DNA of 64,000 nucleotides from Jiella soli (GCF_020615385.1 NZ_JAJAVB010000004.1:62001-126000), one strand, 5' to 3'; positions 45,893-54,720 are shown, numbered from the stretch's first letter. Made by a program: numbers and translations. The notes: generated by a model from the letters alone, not told the origin.

Positions 45893-45923
45893 GGAGGCGC
45901 GCCGGACAGGTCGGCGCGCCTCC
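45893..45923 (+). terminator. Strong hairpin after the 48-residue gene
   Basis: A perfect 11-bp stem GGAGGCGCGCC/GGCGCGCCTCC with a nine-base loop lies 26 bases after the stop codon. There is no downstream T-run on the plus strand. On the minus strand the sequence after the hairpin is AT-rich (CTCAAATTAAAT). It probably ends or stabilises the small transcript. Confidence 0.6.
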
Positions 45924-46285
45924 AGGGTCGACGCATGCCTCCCCCGGCGCGCGCGCGATACAGCGCGACCATGCGCTGTGAGGCGCTCGCGGCGGATCCG
46001 ATCCTGCGGGCACGATTCATCCTGCGCAGCGCGATTGGTCGTCGCAGCCGGAAGTCCGCCGCTCTTCGCCATCGCACCCGGCTTTCCGATACCGCCTACG
46101 ACCGAAGGCGCGTCTGCTCGTCGACCATGCCGGCACGATCCGTCCCGCCATCCTTGCGCGACGTCGGGGCGCCTCGGAGACCCTGAGGATGATGGTCCGG
46201 AACTGACAGGAACCAGACAGACGTTTTGCGGCATCAGATGCAGGCCGGCAACATCGATGCCGGTGATGCATAGGAAAACGCAATC
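45924..46285 (+). other. Intergenic region ahead of the PepSY operon
   Basis: About 360 bases show no convincing gene on either strand. The right half should hold the promoter of the PepSY/cytochrome/two-component operon. GGAAC (46199) and CGTT (46222) occur but are separated by 18 bases, too wide for a good EcfG promoter. Confidence 0.4.
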
Positions 46286-46570
46286 ATGTCGAAGACGATC
46301 ACTGCCGCGATCCTGCTCATTGCTTTGACGCCGACGCTGGCCATGGCGGAAGTCGAGCGCGAAGACTGCACGAGCGCGCCGAAGTCTCAGTGGATGAGCG
46401 AAGCGGCGCTGAAGCAGAAGGTCGAGGAGGCCGGCTACAAGGACATCCGCAGCATGGACCTGCGCGGCTCCTGCTACGAGATCTACGCCTTCACCAAGGA
46501 CGGGAAGCGGGCCGAGATCTACGTCGATCCGGCGACCGCCAAGATCTTCCAGTCCGAAGAAGACGATTGA
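46286..46570 (+). CDS. Exported PepSY domain protein
   Basis: The 94-residue periplasmic protein has a signal peptide (residues 1-21, ending TLAMA-E), then a single PepSY domain with WMSEAALKQKVEEAGY and IYVDPATAKIF. Two Cys residues (28 and 62) could form a disulfide. PepSY proteins of this kind are often encoded beside cytochrome b561-like proteins and two-component systems. It is followed after three bases by the cytochrome gene. Confidence 0.88.
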   Translation: MSKTITAAILLIALTPTLAMAEVEREDCTSAPKSQWMSEAALKQKVEEAGYKDIRSMDLRGSCYEIYAFTKDGKRAEIYVDPATAKIFQSEEDD

Positions 46571-46573
46571 GCC

Positions 46574-47143
46574 ATGTCGATCCTGACTGGCGAGGGAGGG
46601 GCGATCCAGCCCCTCCACAAAGGTGAAACCGTGCGGGTCTGGGACCCGGCGGTTCGCCTCTTCCACTGGGCCGTGGTCACCGGCTGCGTGCTCAACCTGT
46701 TCATCCTGGAGGAGGGCAAGGCCCTTCACCGCTATGTCGGCTATACCATCGCCGCACTGGTGACCTTGCGCATCGTCTGGGGCTTCGTCGGAACCCGTCA
46801 TGCGCGCTTTGCCGACTTCGTGCCGCGCCCTTCGGCGGTGCTCGCCTATGGGAGCGCCCTGGTGCGCGGCCGCGAGCCGCGTTTCGTCGGCCACAACCCG
46901 TTGGGCGCCCTGATGATGCTGGCCCTGATGCTGCTGCTTGCCTTGACGGCCGGATCGGGTTTCATGATGACGCTCGATGCCTTTTGGGGCGTCAAATGGG
47001 TGAAGGAGCTGCATGCCGTGCTGGCGAATGCCATCCTCGTTCTGGCGGGCGTCCACGCCTTCGCGGCGATCGTCGAGAGCGTCCGGCATCGGGAAAACCT
47101 CGTCCTTGCGATGGTAACCGGCCGCAAGAGAGCGGATGCCTGA
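46574..47143 (+). CDS. Cytochrome b561-like membrane protein
   Basis: The 189-residue inner-membrane protein has four hydrophobic helices. Four His residues are placed to bind two b-type hemes: His31 (LFHW), His52 (ALHRYVGY), His147 (KELHAVLAN) and His161 (AGVHAFA). Members transfer electrons across the membrane to periplasmic or respiratory partners. It is sandwiched between PepSY and a two-component system, with a two-base gap to the regulator gene. Confidence 0.9.
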   Translation: MSILTGEGGAIQPLHKGETVRVWDPAVRLFHWAVVTGCVLNLFILEEGKALHRYVGYTIAALVTLRIVWGFVGTRHARFADFVPRPSAVLAYGSALVRGREPRFVGHNPLGALMMLALMLLLALTAGSGFMMTLDAFWGVKWVKELHAVLANAILVLAGVHAFAAIVESVRHRENLVLAMVTGRKRADA

Positions 47144-47145
47144 CG

Positions 47146-47823
47146 ATGCGCCTGCTGCTTGTCGAGGACAGTGACCGGCTGACCGAACTCCTGAAGGAAT
47201 CCGTCCATGGTGCCGGCTGGCGGATCGACGCGGTCGGCTCCCTGGAGGACGCGCGCAATGCCTTGGCAAGCGGCGAACACGATCTCCTCGTCCTCGACCT
47301 CGGCCTGCCCGACGGTAACGGGATCGATCTCCTGAAGGAACTGCGCGCGGGCGGCGTCAGCCTGCCGACGCTGATCGTCACCGCCATGGGCGACGTCGAA
47401 TCGCGGATCGCGGGCCTCGATGCCGGCGCCGACGACTATCTCGCCAAGCCCTTCCATCATCGCGAATTCCTGGCTCGCTGCCGGGCGCTCGCGCGGCGCG
47501 GCGGTACGAGCGCGGCGCCGGTCCTTTCGGCCGGGCGGCTGCGTTACGATCCGGCGACGGCCGCGCTCACCTGTGACGGCACGGTGATCCCGCTGCCGCC
47601 GCGCGAGCGCCAGCTCGCCGAACTCCTGATGCGCGACGTCGACCGCGTCGTCTCCAAGCGGCGGCTGGAAAGCGCGCTGTCGGAATATGAGGAGATTCTC
47701 AGCACCAATGCGCTGGAACTCGCCGTCTCGCGGTTGCGCAAGCGTTTCGCGGAAGTGCCCGCCGGTGCCGTCATCGAGACGGTCCGGGGCATCGGCTACA
47801 TGCTGCGCACACTCGCCCCATGA
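47146..47823 (+). CDS. OmpR/PhoB-type response regulator
   Basis: The 225-residue regulator has a receiver domain with acidic pocket ED at the N-terminus (LLLVEDSDR), the phospho-acceptor Asp in LLVLDLGLPDG and Lys in YLAKPF. It has a C-terminal winged helix (LSVS-type ending VIETVRGIGYMLR). It belongs to the QseB/TctD-like branch. Its stop overlaps the histidine kinase start by four bases (ATGA), indicating coupled translation. Confidence 0.95.
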   Translation: MRLLLVEDSDRLTELLKESVHGAGWRIDAVGSLEDARNALASGEHDLLVLDLGLPDGNGIDLLKELRAGGVSLPTLIVTAMGDVESRIAGLDAGADDYLAKPFHHREFLARCRALARRGGTSAAPVLSAGRLRYDPATAALTCDGTVIPLPPRERQLAELLMRDVDRVVSKRRLESALSEYEEILSTNALELAVSRLRKRFAEVPAGAVIETVRGIGYMLRTLAP

Positions 47824-49199
47824 GGCGTGACGGCTCGCTGATCGCGCTCGTCGCCAAGCGCATCCTGGCTTTCGCCATCCTCGCAATGCTTTTGCAGACC
47901 GGCCTCGTCTTCGCCGACTACTGGTTCGACGATTCCGAGCTCGGCCGGCTGTTCATCGAGCACGAGACCGAGCGGATCGCCGAAGTGTACCACCACGGCG
48001 TCGAGGCGGGCCGACCGTTCCCGCCGCCGGATCTCTCCGAGCGCTACGGCGGCCTCGCCGTGCCGCAGCCGGACAGGGAGGACGACCACTTCGCGCCCGG
48101 TTACTGGATGCGGCTGCGAAGCGCGGACGGCCAGCTCGTCTTCACCAATTGCGGCCAGGAATGCATGGAGCACTTCCTGCCGGTCGAGGTGAACCCGCCG
48201 GACTTCTGGAGCCGCACCATCGTGCCCGGCAAGCCGCTGACCCTCGTCGGCGGGCGCACGGTCGGCTTCGACGATGGCGCGACCCTGGTCGTCGACTTCG
48301 CCAGCATCGGGGATCCCAAACACCTGGTCTGGGACGTCATCCTGCGCGAGATGGTCGACCACATGATCTGGCCGATGGGGCTGATGCTCGTGATCGTCAT
48401 CGGCGCCACGATCGCCTCGATCCGCCTGGCGCTCAACCCGGTGGACGCGGTGGTCCAAGCCGTCGACGCGCTCGATCCGCAGCGTCCGCTGAAGGCGCTT
48501 CCCGACGCGGACCTGCCGAGCGAGGTGGCGCATCTCGTCGCCGCCGTGAACCGGGCCTTTGCGAGAATCGGCGAACTGATCCGCTCGCAGAAGGTGTTCG
48601 CCGCCTCGATCGCCCACGAGATCCGGACACCCGTCTCGATCGTCAAGCTCGAGCTTGCACACATTCCCGGCGAGCGCGCGCGCAAGGCCGAGACGGATCT
48701 CGATTCCCTGACCCACACTCTGGAGCAGCTGACTGCGCTCGCCCGGCTCGACGCGGCCGAGGGCGAAGCCTTTATCCCCCAGAGGCTGGGACCGCTGGTG
48801 GAGGATACGGTCGAGCAGCTCGCGCCTCTGGTCTTTGCGGGCGGGCGGACCGTTGCCTACGAGCAGTCGGGCGATCCCTGCTGCGAGGTCTCGCGGACCC
48901 TGATCGTGATCCTGGTGCGCAATCTGGTCGAGAACGCCATGAAGCACACGCCGCAGGGCACGGCGATCACGGTCCGAGTCGACGCGCCGGGCCGGATCTC
49001 GGTCAGCGACGACGGCCCCGGCTTCAGCGAGGGCGCCGCGATGGCCGATGTCGAACTCGCCTCCGTCAAGCGCAGCGGCTCCCTGGGTGTCGGGTTGAAG
49101 ATCGCGGAGCGGATCGCCGTGCTCCACAAGGGCACGTTGGCGGTGTCCTCCGTGCCAGGCGAGGGCACGACCGTGCATCTCGATCTCCCGGTTGCCTGA
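47820..49199 (+). CDS. Sensor histidine kinase
   Basis: The 459-residue membrane kinase has helices at about 13-33 and 182-203. These flank a periplasmic sensor of roughly 150 residues that contains a Cys111-x3-Cys115 pair (TNCGQECMEH). The phospho-acceptor His is in IAHEIRTP. The N box reads VRNLVENAMKHTP and the G boxes are DDGPGFSEG and SLGVGLKIAE. It phosphorylates the adjacent regulator. Its stimulus is unknown; the operon context points to redox or metal status. Confidence 0.94.
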   Translation: MRRDGSLIALVAKRILAFAILAMLLQTGLVFADYWFDDSELGRLFIEHETERIAEVYHHGVEAGRPFPPPDLSERYGGLAVPQPDREDDHFAPGYWMRLRSADGQLVFTNCGQECMEHFLPVEVNPPDFWSRTIVPGKPLTLVGGRTVGFDDGATLVVDFASIGDPKHLVWDVILREMVDHMIWPMGLMLVIVIGATIASIRLALNPVDAVVQAVDALDPQRPLKALPDADLPSEVAHLVAAVNRAFARIGELIRSQKVFAASIAHEIRTPVSIVKLELAHIPGERARKAETDLDSLTHTLEQLTALARLDAAEGEAFIPQRLGPLVEDTVEQLAPLVFAGGRTVAYEQSGDPCCEVSRTLIVILVRNLVENAMKHTPQGTAITVRVDAPGRISVSDDGPGFSEGAAMADVELASVKRSGSLGVGLKIAERIAVLHKGTLAVSSVPGEGTTVHLDLPVA

Positions 49200-49318
49200 C
49201 GGGATGCGAGCGATTGGCGGCGCGGGGCCGCTTGCTGACTCCGAGGCGTCTCGTATTGCCCGAATCTCCCCGGGCGGGCTCTTGCTCCGACGCTCATGCT
49301 TCCATAGGTTCAGTGCAG

Positions 49319-49334
49319 TTTAGAAGCTTTCTAA
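49319..49334 (+). promoter_or_regulatory. Irr-binding site (ICE box) upstream of mbfA
   Basis: The sequence TTTAGAAGCTTTCTAA contains perfect TTAGAA/TTCTAA arms around a three-base spacer. It lies 14-29 bases upstream of the mbfA start. It fits the ICE motif bound by the rhizobial regulator Irr, and mbfA is a known Irr-repressed gene in Bradyrhizobium and Agrobacterium. The site overlaps a possible -10 hexamer TCTAAT, consistent with repression under low iron. Confidence 0.78.
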
Positions 49335-49347
49335 TCTGAGGCCACGA

Positions 49348-50340
49348 ATGCTCCCCCGCCTGTCTCTTCCCGGCTTTTCCGGCCGGCGCCGTTTCGACAC
49401 GCTGTCCGAACAGGAGATTCTCGCGCTGGCGATCTCCTCGGAGGAGGAGGACGGCCAGATCTACGCGACCTATGCCGCGCAGCTGCGTCCGGAATTCCCC
49501 GATTCCGCGGCGGTGTTCGACGGGATGGCGGCGGAGGAGAGCGAGCACCGGCGCATGCTGATCGAGACCTATCGCAGCCGTTTCGGCGATCTCGTCCTGC
49601 CGATCCGGCGCGAGCACGTCGCCGATTTCTATCACCGCAAGCCGGTGTGGCTGGTCCAGAATCTCGGGCTGGAGCGGATCCGCGAAGAGGCCGCCGACAT
49701 GGAGCGGCAGGCCCGCGACTTCTATGTCGCCGCGGCGAGTCGGGCGACCGATGCGGCCACACGCAAGCTGCTCGGCGATCTCGCCATGGCCGAGGCCGGG
49801 CACATCCACAGCGCCCAGAGTCTGACGGAAGAGAACCTGCCGGAGGACCGGCGCGAGGAAGAGGATCTCGCCGCCCGGCGCCAGTTCGTGCTGACCTGGG
49901 TACAGCCGGGCCTTGCCGGCCTGATGGATGGCTCCGTCTCGACGCTGGCGCCGATCTTCGCCACGGCCTTCGCCACCGAGGACCCCTGGACCACCTTCCT
50001 CGTCGGCCTGTCCGCCTCGGTCGGCGCCGGCATCTCCATGGGCTTCACCGAGGCGGCCCACGACGACGGCAAGATTTCCGGACGCGGCTCGCCGATCAAG
50101 CGCGGCATCGCGTCCGGCGTGATGACCGCGATCGGCGGCCTCGGACATGCGCTGCCCTACCTCATCCCGAACTTCTGGACGGCCACGGCGATCGCCTTCG
50201 CGGTCGTGTTCTTCGAACTCTGGGCGATCGCCTGGATCCAGAACCGCTTCATGGAGACGCCGTTCGCGCGGGCGGCCTTCCAGGTCGTGCTCGGCGGTGC
50301 GCTGGTGCTGGCGGCAGGCATCATCATCGGCGGCGCCTGA
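49348..50340 (+). CDS. mbfA: Membrane-bound ferritin-like iron exporter MbfA
   Basis: The 330-residue protein has an N-terminal rubrerythrin/ferritin-like domain with di-iron ligand motifs (EEEDGQIY, EESEH, EAGHIH). A C-terminal VIT1/CCC1-like membrane domain of four to five helices begins near residue 190. MbfA exports iron and protects against iron and peroxide stress in rhizobia and Agrobacterium. An Irr box lies just upstream, supporting iron-dependent control. It appears monocistronic, with a 148-base gap before cysK. Confidence 0.93.
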   Translation: MLPRLSLPGFSGRRRFDTLSEQEILALAISSEEEDGQIYATYAAQLRPEFPDSAAVFDGMAAEESEHRRMLIETYRSRFGDLVLPIRREHVADFYHRKPVWLVQNLGLERIREEAADMERQARDFYVAAASRATDAATRKLLGDLAMAEAGHIHSAQSLTEENLPEDRREEEDLAARRQFVLTWVQPGLAGLMDGSVSTLAPIFATAFATEDPWTTFLVGLSASVGAGISMGFTEAAHDDGKISGRGSPIKRGIASGVMTAIGGLGHALPYLIPNFWTATAIAFAVVFFELWAIAWIQNRFMETPFARAAFQVVLGGALVLAAGIIIGGA

Positions 50341-50488
50341 CACCCTTGCCGCCGCGGCCGGCCACCCGCGGCGGGGCGATGCCGGGCGAGGCGTCGCTCG
50401 CCGGCGACGCATCCTCGCCTTGCCTTGGATGCAGCCCGGTCATAGGTTCCCAGCGAGCCGTTCCGCAGCGCCCCATCCCGAGTCCGAC

Positions 50489-51529
50489 ATGTCCCGCTAC
50501 AATTCCGTCATCGATGCCATCGGCAATACGCCATTGATCCGCCTCAACCGGGCGTCGGATGAGACCGGCTGCGAGATCTACGGCAAGGCGGAGTTCCTCA
50601 ATCCCGGCCAGTCGGTCAAGGACCGCGCCGGGCTGTTCATCATCCGCGATGCCGAGGAAAAGGGCCTGATCGAGCCCGGCGGCCTGATCGTCGAGGGCAC
50701 TGCGGGCAATACCGGGATCGGGCTGTCGCTGGTCGCCAACGCGCTCGGCTACAAGACGGTGATCGTCATTCCGGAGACGCAGAGCGAGGAGAAGAAGGAC
50801 GCGTTGCGGCTGATGGGGGCGGCGCTGATCGAGGTGCCGGCCGTTCCCTACAAGAACCCCAACAACTACGTGAAGCTGTCCGGCCGGCTCGCCGAGAAAC
50901 TGGCGAAGTCGCATCCGGCCGGCGCGATCTGGGCCAACCAGTTCGACAACACCGCCAATCGCGACGGCCATGTGGTGACGACCGCCGAGGAGATCTGGCA
51001 CCAGACCGGCGGTACGGTCGACGGCTTCATTTGCGCCGTCGGCACCGGCGGCACGCTGGCCGGCACGGCGATGGGGCTGAAGCGCCATTCCGGCCAGATC
51101 AAGATCGGCATCGCCGATCCGATGGGCGCGGCGCTCTACGAATTCTATGCCCATGGCGAGCTGAAGTCGGAAGGCTCTTCGATCACCGAGGGGATCGGTC
51201 AGGGCCGGATCACCGGCAATCTCGAGGGCTTCGAGCCGGATTTCGCCTATCAGATCCCGGACGAAGAAGCGCTGCGGATCGTCTTCGACCTCGTGCCGGA
51301 GGAGGGGCTCTGTCTCGGCGGCTCTTCCGGCATCAACATCGCCGGCGCCATCCGCATGGCGAAGGAGATGGGACCGGGGCACACCATCGTGACGGTGCTG
51401 TGCGACTACGGCAACCGCTACCAGTCGAAGCTGTTCAACCCGGCCTTCCTGCGCGGCAAGAACCTGCCGGTGCCGGCTTGGCTCGAGGAGACGCACGCGT
51501 TCGACGTGCCGTTCGAGCCGGTCGGCTGA
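50489..51529 (+). CDS. cysK: Cysteine synthase A (O-acetylserine sulfhydrylase)
   Basis: The 346-residue PLP enzyme converts O-acetylserine and sulfide to cysteine. The PLP lysine is in GQSVKDRAG, the substrate loop is EGTAGNTGIG, and the phosphate-binding glycines are in VGTGGTLAGT and GGSSGIN. It is slightly longer than E. coli CysK at the C-terminus, as in rhizobial homologues. The ribosome-binding site is weak. alaX follows after ten bases, suggesting an operon that continues to 54720. Confidence 0.93.
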   Translation: MSRYNSVIDAIGNTPLIRLNRASDETGCEIYGKAEFLNPGQSVKDRAGLFIIRDAEEKGLIEPGGLIVEGTAGNTGIGLSLVANALGYKTVIVIPETQSEEKKDALRLMGAALIEVPAVPYKNPNNYVKLSGRLAEKLAKSHPAGAIWANQFDNTANRDGHVVTTAEEIWHQTGGTVDGFICAVGTGGTLAGTAMGLKRHSGQIKIGIADPMGAALYEFYAHGELKSEGSSITEGIGQGRITGNLEGFEPDFAYQIPDEEALRIVFDLVPEEGLCLGGSSGINIAGAIRMAKEMGPGHTIVTVLCDYGNRYQSKLFNPAFLRGKNLPVPAWLEETHAFDVPFEPVG

Positions 51530-51539
51530 GGGCGGTACG

Positions 51540-52274
51540 ATGGCGAGCGAGCGGGTCTACCAGGAGGATGCATACCTCTCGACGATGGAAGCGACGCTGG
51601 TGCGGCACGAGGGCGAGAGCGGCCTCGTCTTCGACCGGACCAATTTCTTCGCGACCGGCGGCGGCCAGCCGGGCGACATCGGTTTCGTCGAGAGCGAGGA
51701 TGGCGACCGCCTGAAGATCGTCGGGACCGTCTATTCGGAGGACAAGGAGGACGTGGTCATGATGGCCGAGGCGGGGACGACCCTGCCGGAGCCGGGCGCG
51801 ACCGTGGTGCTGCATGTCGACTGGAAACGGCGCTACCGGCTGATGCGCATGCACACGGCCTGCCACCTCCTGACCGTGGCGTGTCCCTTCCCGATCACCG
51901 GGGCCGCGGTCGGCGAGGAAGAGAGCCGCATCGACTTCGACATTGCGGACGCCGTTCCCGACAAGGCGTCTGTCACCGATGCGCTGCTGGAGCTCGTGGC
52001 CGCCAACCATCCCGTCTTCAGCCGCTGGATCACCGAAGAAGAGCTCGACGCCAACCCCGGTCTCGTCAAGTCGGCAAATGTCCGGCCGCCACGCGGCTCC
52101 GGCCGCATCCGGCTGGTCTGCATCGGGGAGAACGGCTCGGTGGATACCCAGCCCTGCGGCGGCACGCATGTCCAGGAGACCTCAGAGGTCGGCGAGATCC
52201 ACATCGGCAAGATCGAGAACAAGGGCAAGACCAACCGGCGGTTCCGCATCCGCTTCGGCCCGGTACCGGCCTGA
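51540..52274 (+). CDS. Alanyl-tRNA editing protein (AlaX family)
   Basis: This 244-residue free-standing editing domain removes Ser or Gly wrongly attached to tRNA-Ala. Zinc ligands are visible in the HxxxH motif MHTACHLL and the CxxxH motif PCGGTHV. The N-terminal barrel contains FDRTNFFATGGGQPGD. It sits between cysK and sseA, so control with Ser/Cys metabolism is plausible. Confidence 0.9.
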   Translation: MASERVYQEDAYLSTMEATLVRHEGESGLVFDRTNFFATGGGQPGDIGFVESEDGDRLKIVGTVYSEDKEDVVMMAEAGTTLPEPGATVVLHVDWKRRYRLMRMHTACHLLTVACPFPITGAAVGEEESRIDFDIADAVPDKASVTDALLELVAANHPVFSRWITEEELDANPGLVKSANVRPPRGSGRIRLVCIGENGSVDTQPCGGTHVQETSEVGEIHIGKIENKGKTNRRFRIRFGPVPA

Positions 52275-52367
52275 GTTCGAGCGACGCTGCGAGCGGCCGG
52301 CCGGACCGGCTCTCCGCAAAGGCATGACCGGGCCCCTCGGTCCGACGGACAAGAAGAAGACGAACGC

Positions 52368-53225
52368 ATGAGCCAGAACCCGTTCCTGATCGCTCCGCAG
52401 GACCTTGCCCCGACGCTCGGGCGGGCGGGCCTCTCCGTCGTCGACGCCTCCTGGTACCTGCCGGCGCAGAAGCGGATGGCGGCGGCCGAATTCGAGGCCG
52501 CCCATATCCCCGGCGCCGTCTTCTTCGACCATGACAAGATCGTGGAGCCCGGTTCGAACCTGCCGCACACGCTTCCCTCGGCCGACATCTTCGCCGCCGC
52601 CGTGGGAGAACTGGGCATCAGGGAGACGGATACGATCGTCGTCTATGACGGGATGGGCCTGTTCTCCGCGCCGCGGGTCTGGTGGATGTTCCGGACCTTC
52701 GGTGCCGGAGACGTTCGCGTCCTCGACGGCGGTTTTCCGGCCTGGAAGGCGGCCGGCCTACCCGTCGAGCAGGGCGTCGCCAGGACCCGGCCGGCGCCGT
52801 TCCAGGCGAAATGCGACCCCAGCGCGGTCGCAAGCCTTGCGGCCATGCGCGAGACGGTCGCCCGGGCCGACACGCAGATCGCCGATGCGCGGCCCGCCGA
52901 CCGGTTCGAGGGCAGGGCGGCCGAACCGCGCGCCGGCGTCAGGGCCGGTCACATGCCCGGCGCCCACAATCTGCCGTTTCTCTCGCTCGCCGAGGACGGG
53001 CGGCTGAAGGACGCGGGCGCGCTGCGTGCCGTCTTCGCCGAAGCGGGCATCGACCCGGACCAGCCGGTGGTCACGAGCTGCGGCTCCGGCGTGACGGCCG
53101 CGGTGATCAATCTTGCGCTGGCAAGTCTCGGCAATCGGCAGGTTCAGCTCTACGACGGGTCCTGGACCGAATGGGGCTCGGCGCCGGACACGCCCGTGGA
53201 AACCGGGCCCGCGACCGTGCGTTGA
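52368..53225 (+). CDS. sseA: 3-mercaptopyruvate sulfurtransferase
   Basis: The 285-residue protein has two rhodanese domains. The second carries the catalytic Cys in TSCGSGVTA, the loop typical of mercaptopyruvate rather than thiosulfate sulfurtransferases. It transfers sulfur from 3-mercaptopyruvate, a product of cysteine transamination, to thiols or cyanide. It lies 93 bases after alaX and five bases before a GNAT gene. Confidence 0.93.
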   Translation: MSQNPFLIAPQDLAPTLGRAGLSVVDASWYLPAQKRMAAAEFEAAHIPGAVFFDHDKIVEPGSNLPHTLPSADIFAAAVGELGIRETDTIVVYDGMGLFSAPRVWWMFRTFGAGDVRVLDGGFPAWKAAGLPVEQGVARTRPAPFQAKCDPSAVASLAAMRETVARADTQIADARPADRFEGRAAEPRAGVRAGHMPGAHNLPFLSLAEDGRLKDAGALRAVFAEAGIDPDQPVVTSCGSGVTAAVINLALASLGNRQVQLYDGSWTEWGSAPDTPVETGPATVR

Positions 53226-53230
53226 CTGCC

Positions 53231-53779
53231 ATGCGCCTTCTGACGACCCGCGTCACCAGCCTGGAGATGCGCCAACGCCCCGCCGAACCGGCCAAGGTTC
53301 CGGAACTGGGTGCGCCGGTCGCGATCAACCCGGTCCGCAACATGCCGATCGAGCGCTACCGGACGCTCTACAAGGCTGTCGGCGCCGCCCATCACTGGAC
53401 TTCCCGCCTGTTGCCGGATGCCCGTCTGAAACGCGAGATCCATGGGGCCCGCACGCGTCTCTTCGTCATGACGGTCGGCGCGGCGACCGCCGGCTGGTTC
53501 GAACTGGAAGTGCGGCGCGAGATCGATGAGGCCCGGATCGTCCATTTCGGCATCATGCCGGGCTTTCGCGGCCGCGGCCTGGCGCACTTCATGCTGTCGC
53601 AGGCGATTCTCGCCGGCTTTGCGGAAGGGGCGACGCGCCTCACCATCGAGACCAACACGCTCGACCATCCCGCCGCGCTCAAACTCTATGTCAGTCACGG
53701 CTTCCGGCCCTATGCGACCCGTGACGTCAAGACGCCGGCGATCGAGGCCGTCCGTCAGCCGGCAAGAGGTGTGTCATGA
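53231..53779 (+). CDS. GNAT family N-acetyltransferase
   Basis: This 182-residue acetyltransferase has the acetyl-CoA binding segment PGFRGRGLAHFML and the family's C-terminal TLDHPAALKLYVSHGF. The substrate is unknown. Its stop overlaps the start of the next gene by four bases, so the two are translationally coupled. Confidence 0.85.
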   Translation: MRLLTTRVTSLEMRQRPAEPAKVPELGAPVAINPVRNMPIERYRTLYKAVGAAHHWTSRLLPDARLKREIHGARTRLFVMTVGAATAGWFELEVRREIDEARIVHFGIMPGFRGRGLAHFMLSQAILAGFAEGATRLTIETNTLDHPAALKLYVSHGFRPYATRDVKTPAIEAVRQPARGVS

Positions 53780-54720
53780 AGATCGTCGGTTTCGACGACG
53801 CCGATCATCGCCTGACCTGGACGGCCGTGGCGGACGCGATCGCCGAGGGACACCGCCGCGGGGCGGCCGAGATCGGCGATCTCCTCTTGCAGAAGGACGG
53901 CCGGAGCCTCCTCAACCGGGCCGCCTGGATCAATGGGTTGGGGATCGCCCTGAAGTCGGTCACGGTCTATCCGGACAATCCCGGGCAATCGCCGCCGCGT
54001 CCCTCGGTGCAGGGCAGCGTCCTCCTCTTCGACGAGACGACCGGCGCGCCCTCGGCGCTGATCGACGGCATCCTCGTCACCAAGTGGAAAACGGCGGGCG
54101 ATTCCGTCCTCGGCGCCCGACTGCTCGCCCGGCCGGACCCGCGCGAACTTCTGATCTGCGGCGCCGGCACCGTGGCGCGCAATCTCGTCGCGGCCTATCG
54201 CGAGCTGTTTCCCGCGATCGACCGGATCCGGATCTGGAACCGGACGCCGGAAAGGGCCGAACAGCTTGCCGCGGAACTCGCCGGGGAGGGCGCTCCGGTC
54301 GCCGCCGCCGGCGACCTTTCCGAGGCCGCGGCGACCGCCGACATGGTCTCTACGGCCACCATGGCGGTGGAGCCCTTCCTGCGCGGCGAATGGCTGAAGC
54401 CGGGCGCCCATGTCGACCTCATCGGCGCCTACCGACCGGACATGCGCGAAGCGGACGATGCCCTGCTGAAACGCGGCGAGCTCTTCGTCGATTCCTTCGA
54501 CACGACGATCGGCCATATCGGCGAGATCGAGATCCCGCTCCGCGCCGGGACGATCGCGCGCGACGACATCCGCGGCGACCTCGCCGAACTCGTCGCCGGC
54601 CGGGCGGGCCGCAGCGGCCCCGATGCCATCACCGTCTTCAAGAATGGCGGCGGCGCCCATCTCGACCTGATGGTGGCCGATCTCGTCCGCCGCCTCGTGG
54701 AGGCGCCGGCTTCCCGCTAG
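53776..54720 (+). CDS. Ornithine cyclodeaminase / mu-crystallin family protein
   Basis: The 314-residue NAD(P)-dependent enzyme has a central Rossmann motif ICGAGTVARN and the family segments LIDGILVTKWKTA and DLIGAYRPDMREAD, the last containing the expected catalytic Asp. Members deaminate ornithine to proline, or reduce ketimines such as pyrroline-2-carboxylate; I cannot distinguish these from sequence alone. It is coupled to the upstream GNAT gene and ends the cysK-led series. Confidence 0.87.
   Translation: MKIVGFDDADHRLTWTAVADAIAEGHRRGAAEIGDLLLQKDGRSLLNRAAWINGLGIALKSVTVYPDNPGQSPPRPSVQGSVLLFDETTGAPSALIDGILVTKWKTAGDSVLGARLLARPDPRELLICGAGTVARNLVAAYRELFPAIDRIRIWNRTPERAEQLAAELAGEGAPVAAAGDLSEAAATADMVSTATMAVEPFLRGEWLKPGAHVDLIGAYRPDMREADDALLKRGELFVDSFDTTIGHIGEIEIPLRAGTIARDDIRGDLAELVAGRAGRSGPDAITVFKNGGGAHLDLMVADLVRRLVEAPASR

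Noticed and set aside
45936-46186. Short open frames in the gap between the 48-residue gene and the PepSY gene.
   Set aside because: They are Arg/Pro/Ala-rich with no ribosome-binding site, no domain and no signal peptide.
46199-46225. A second EcfG-like promoter (GGAAC ... CGTT) ahead of the PepSY operon.
   Set aside because: The spacer is 18 bases, outside the 16-17 of the consensus.
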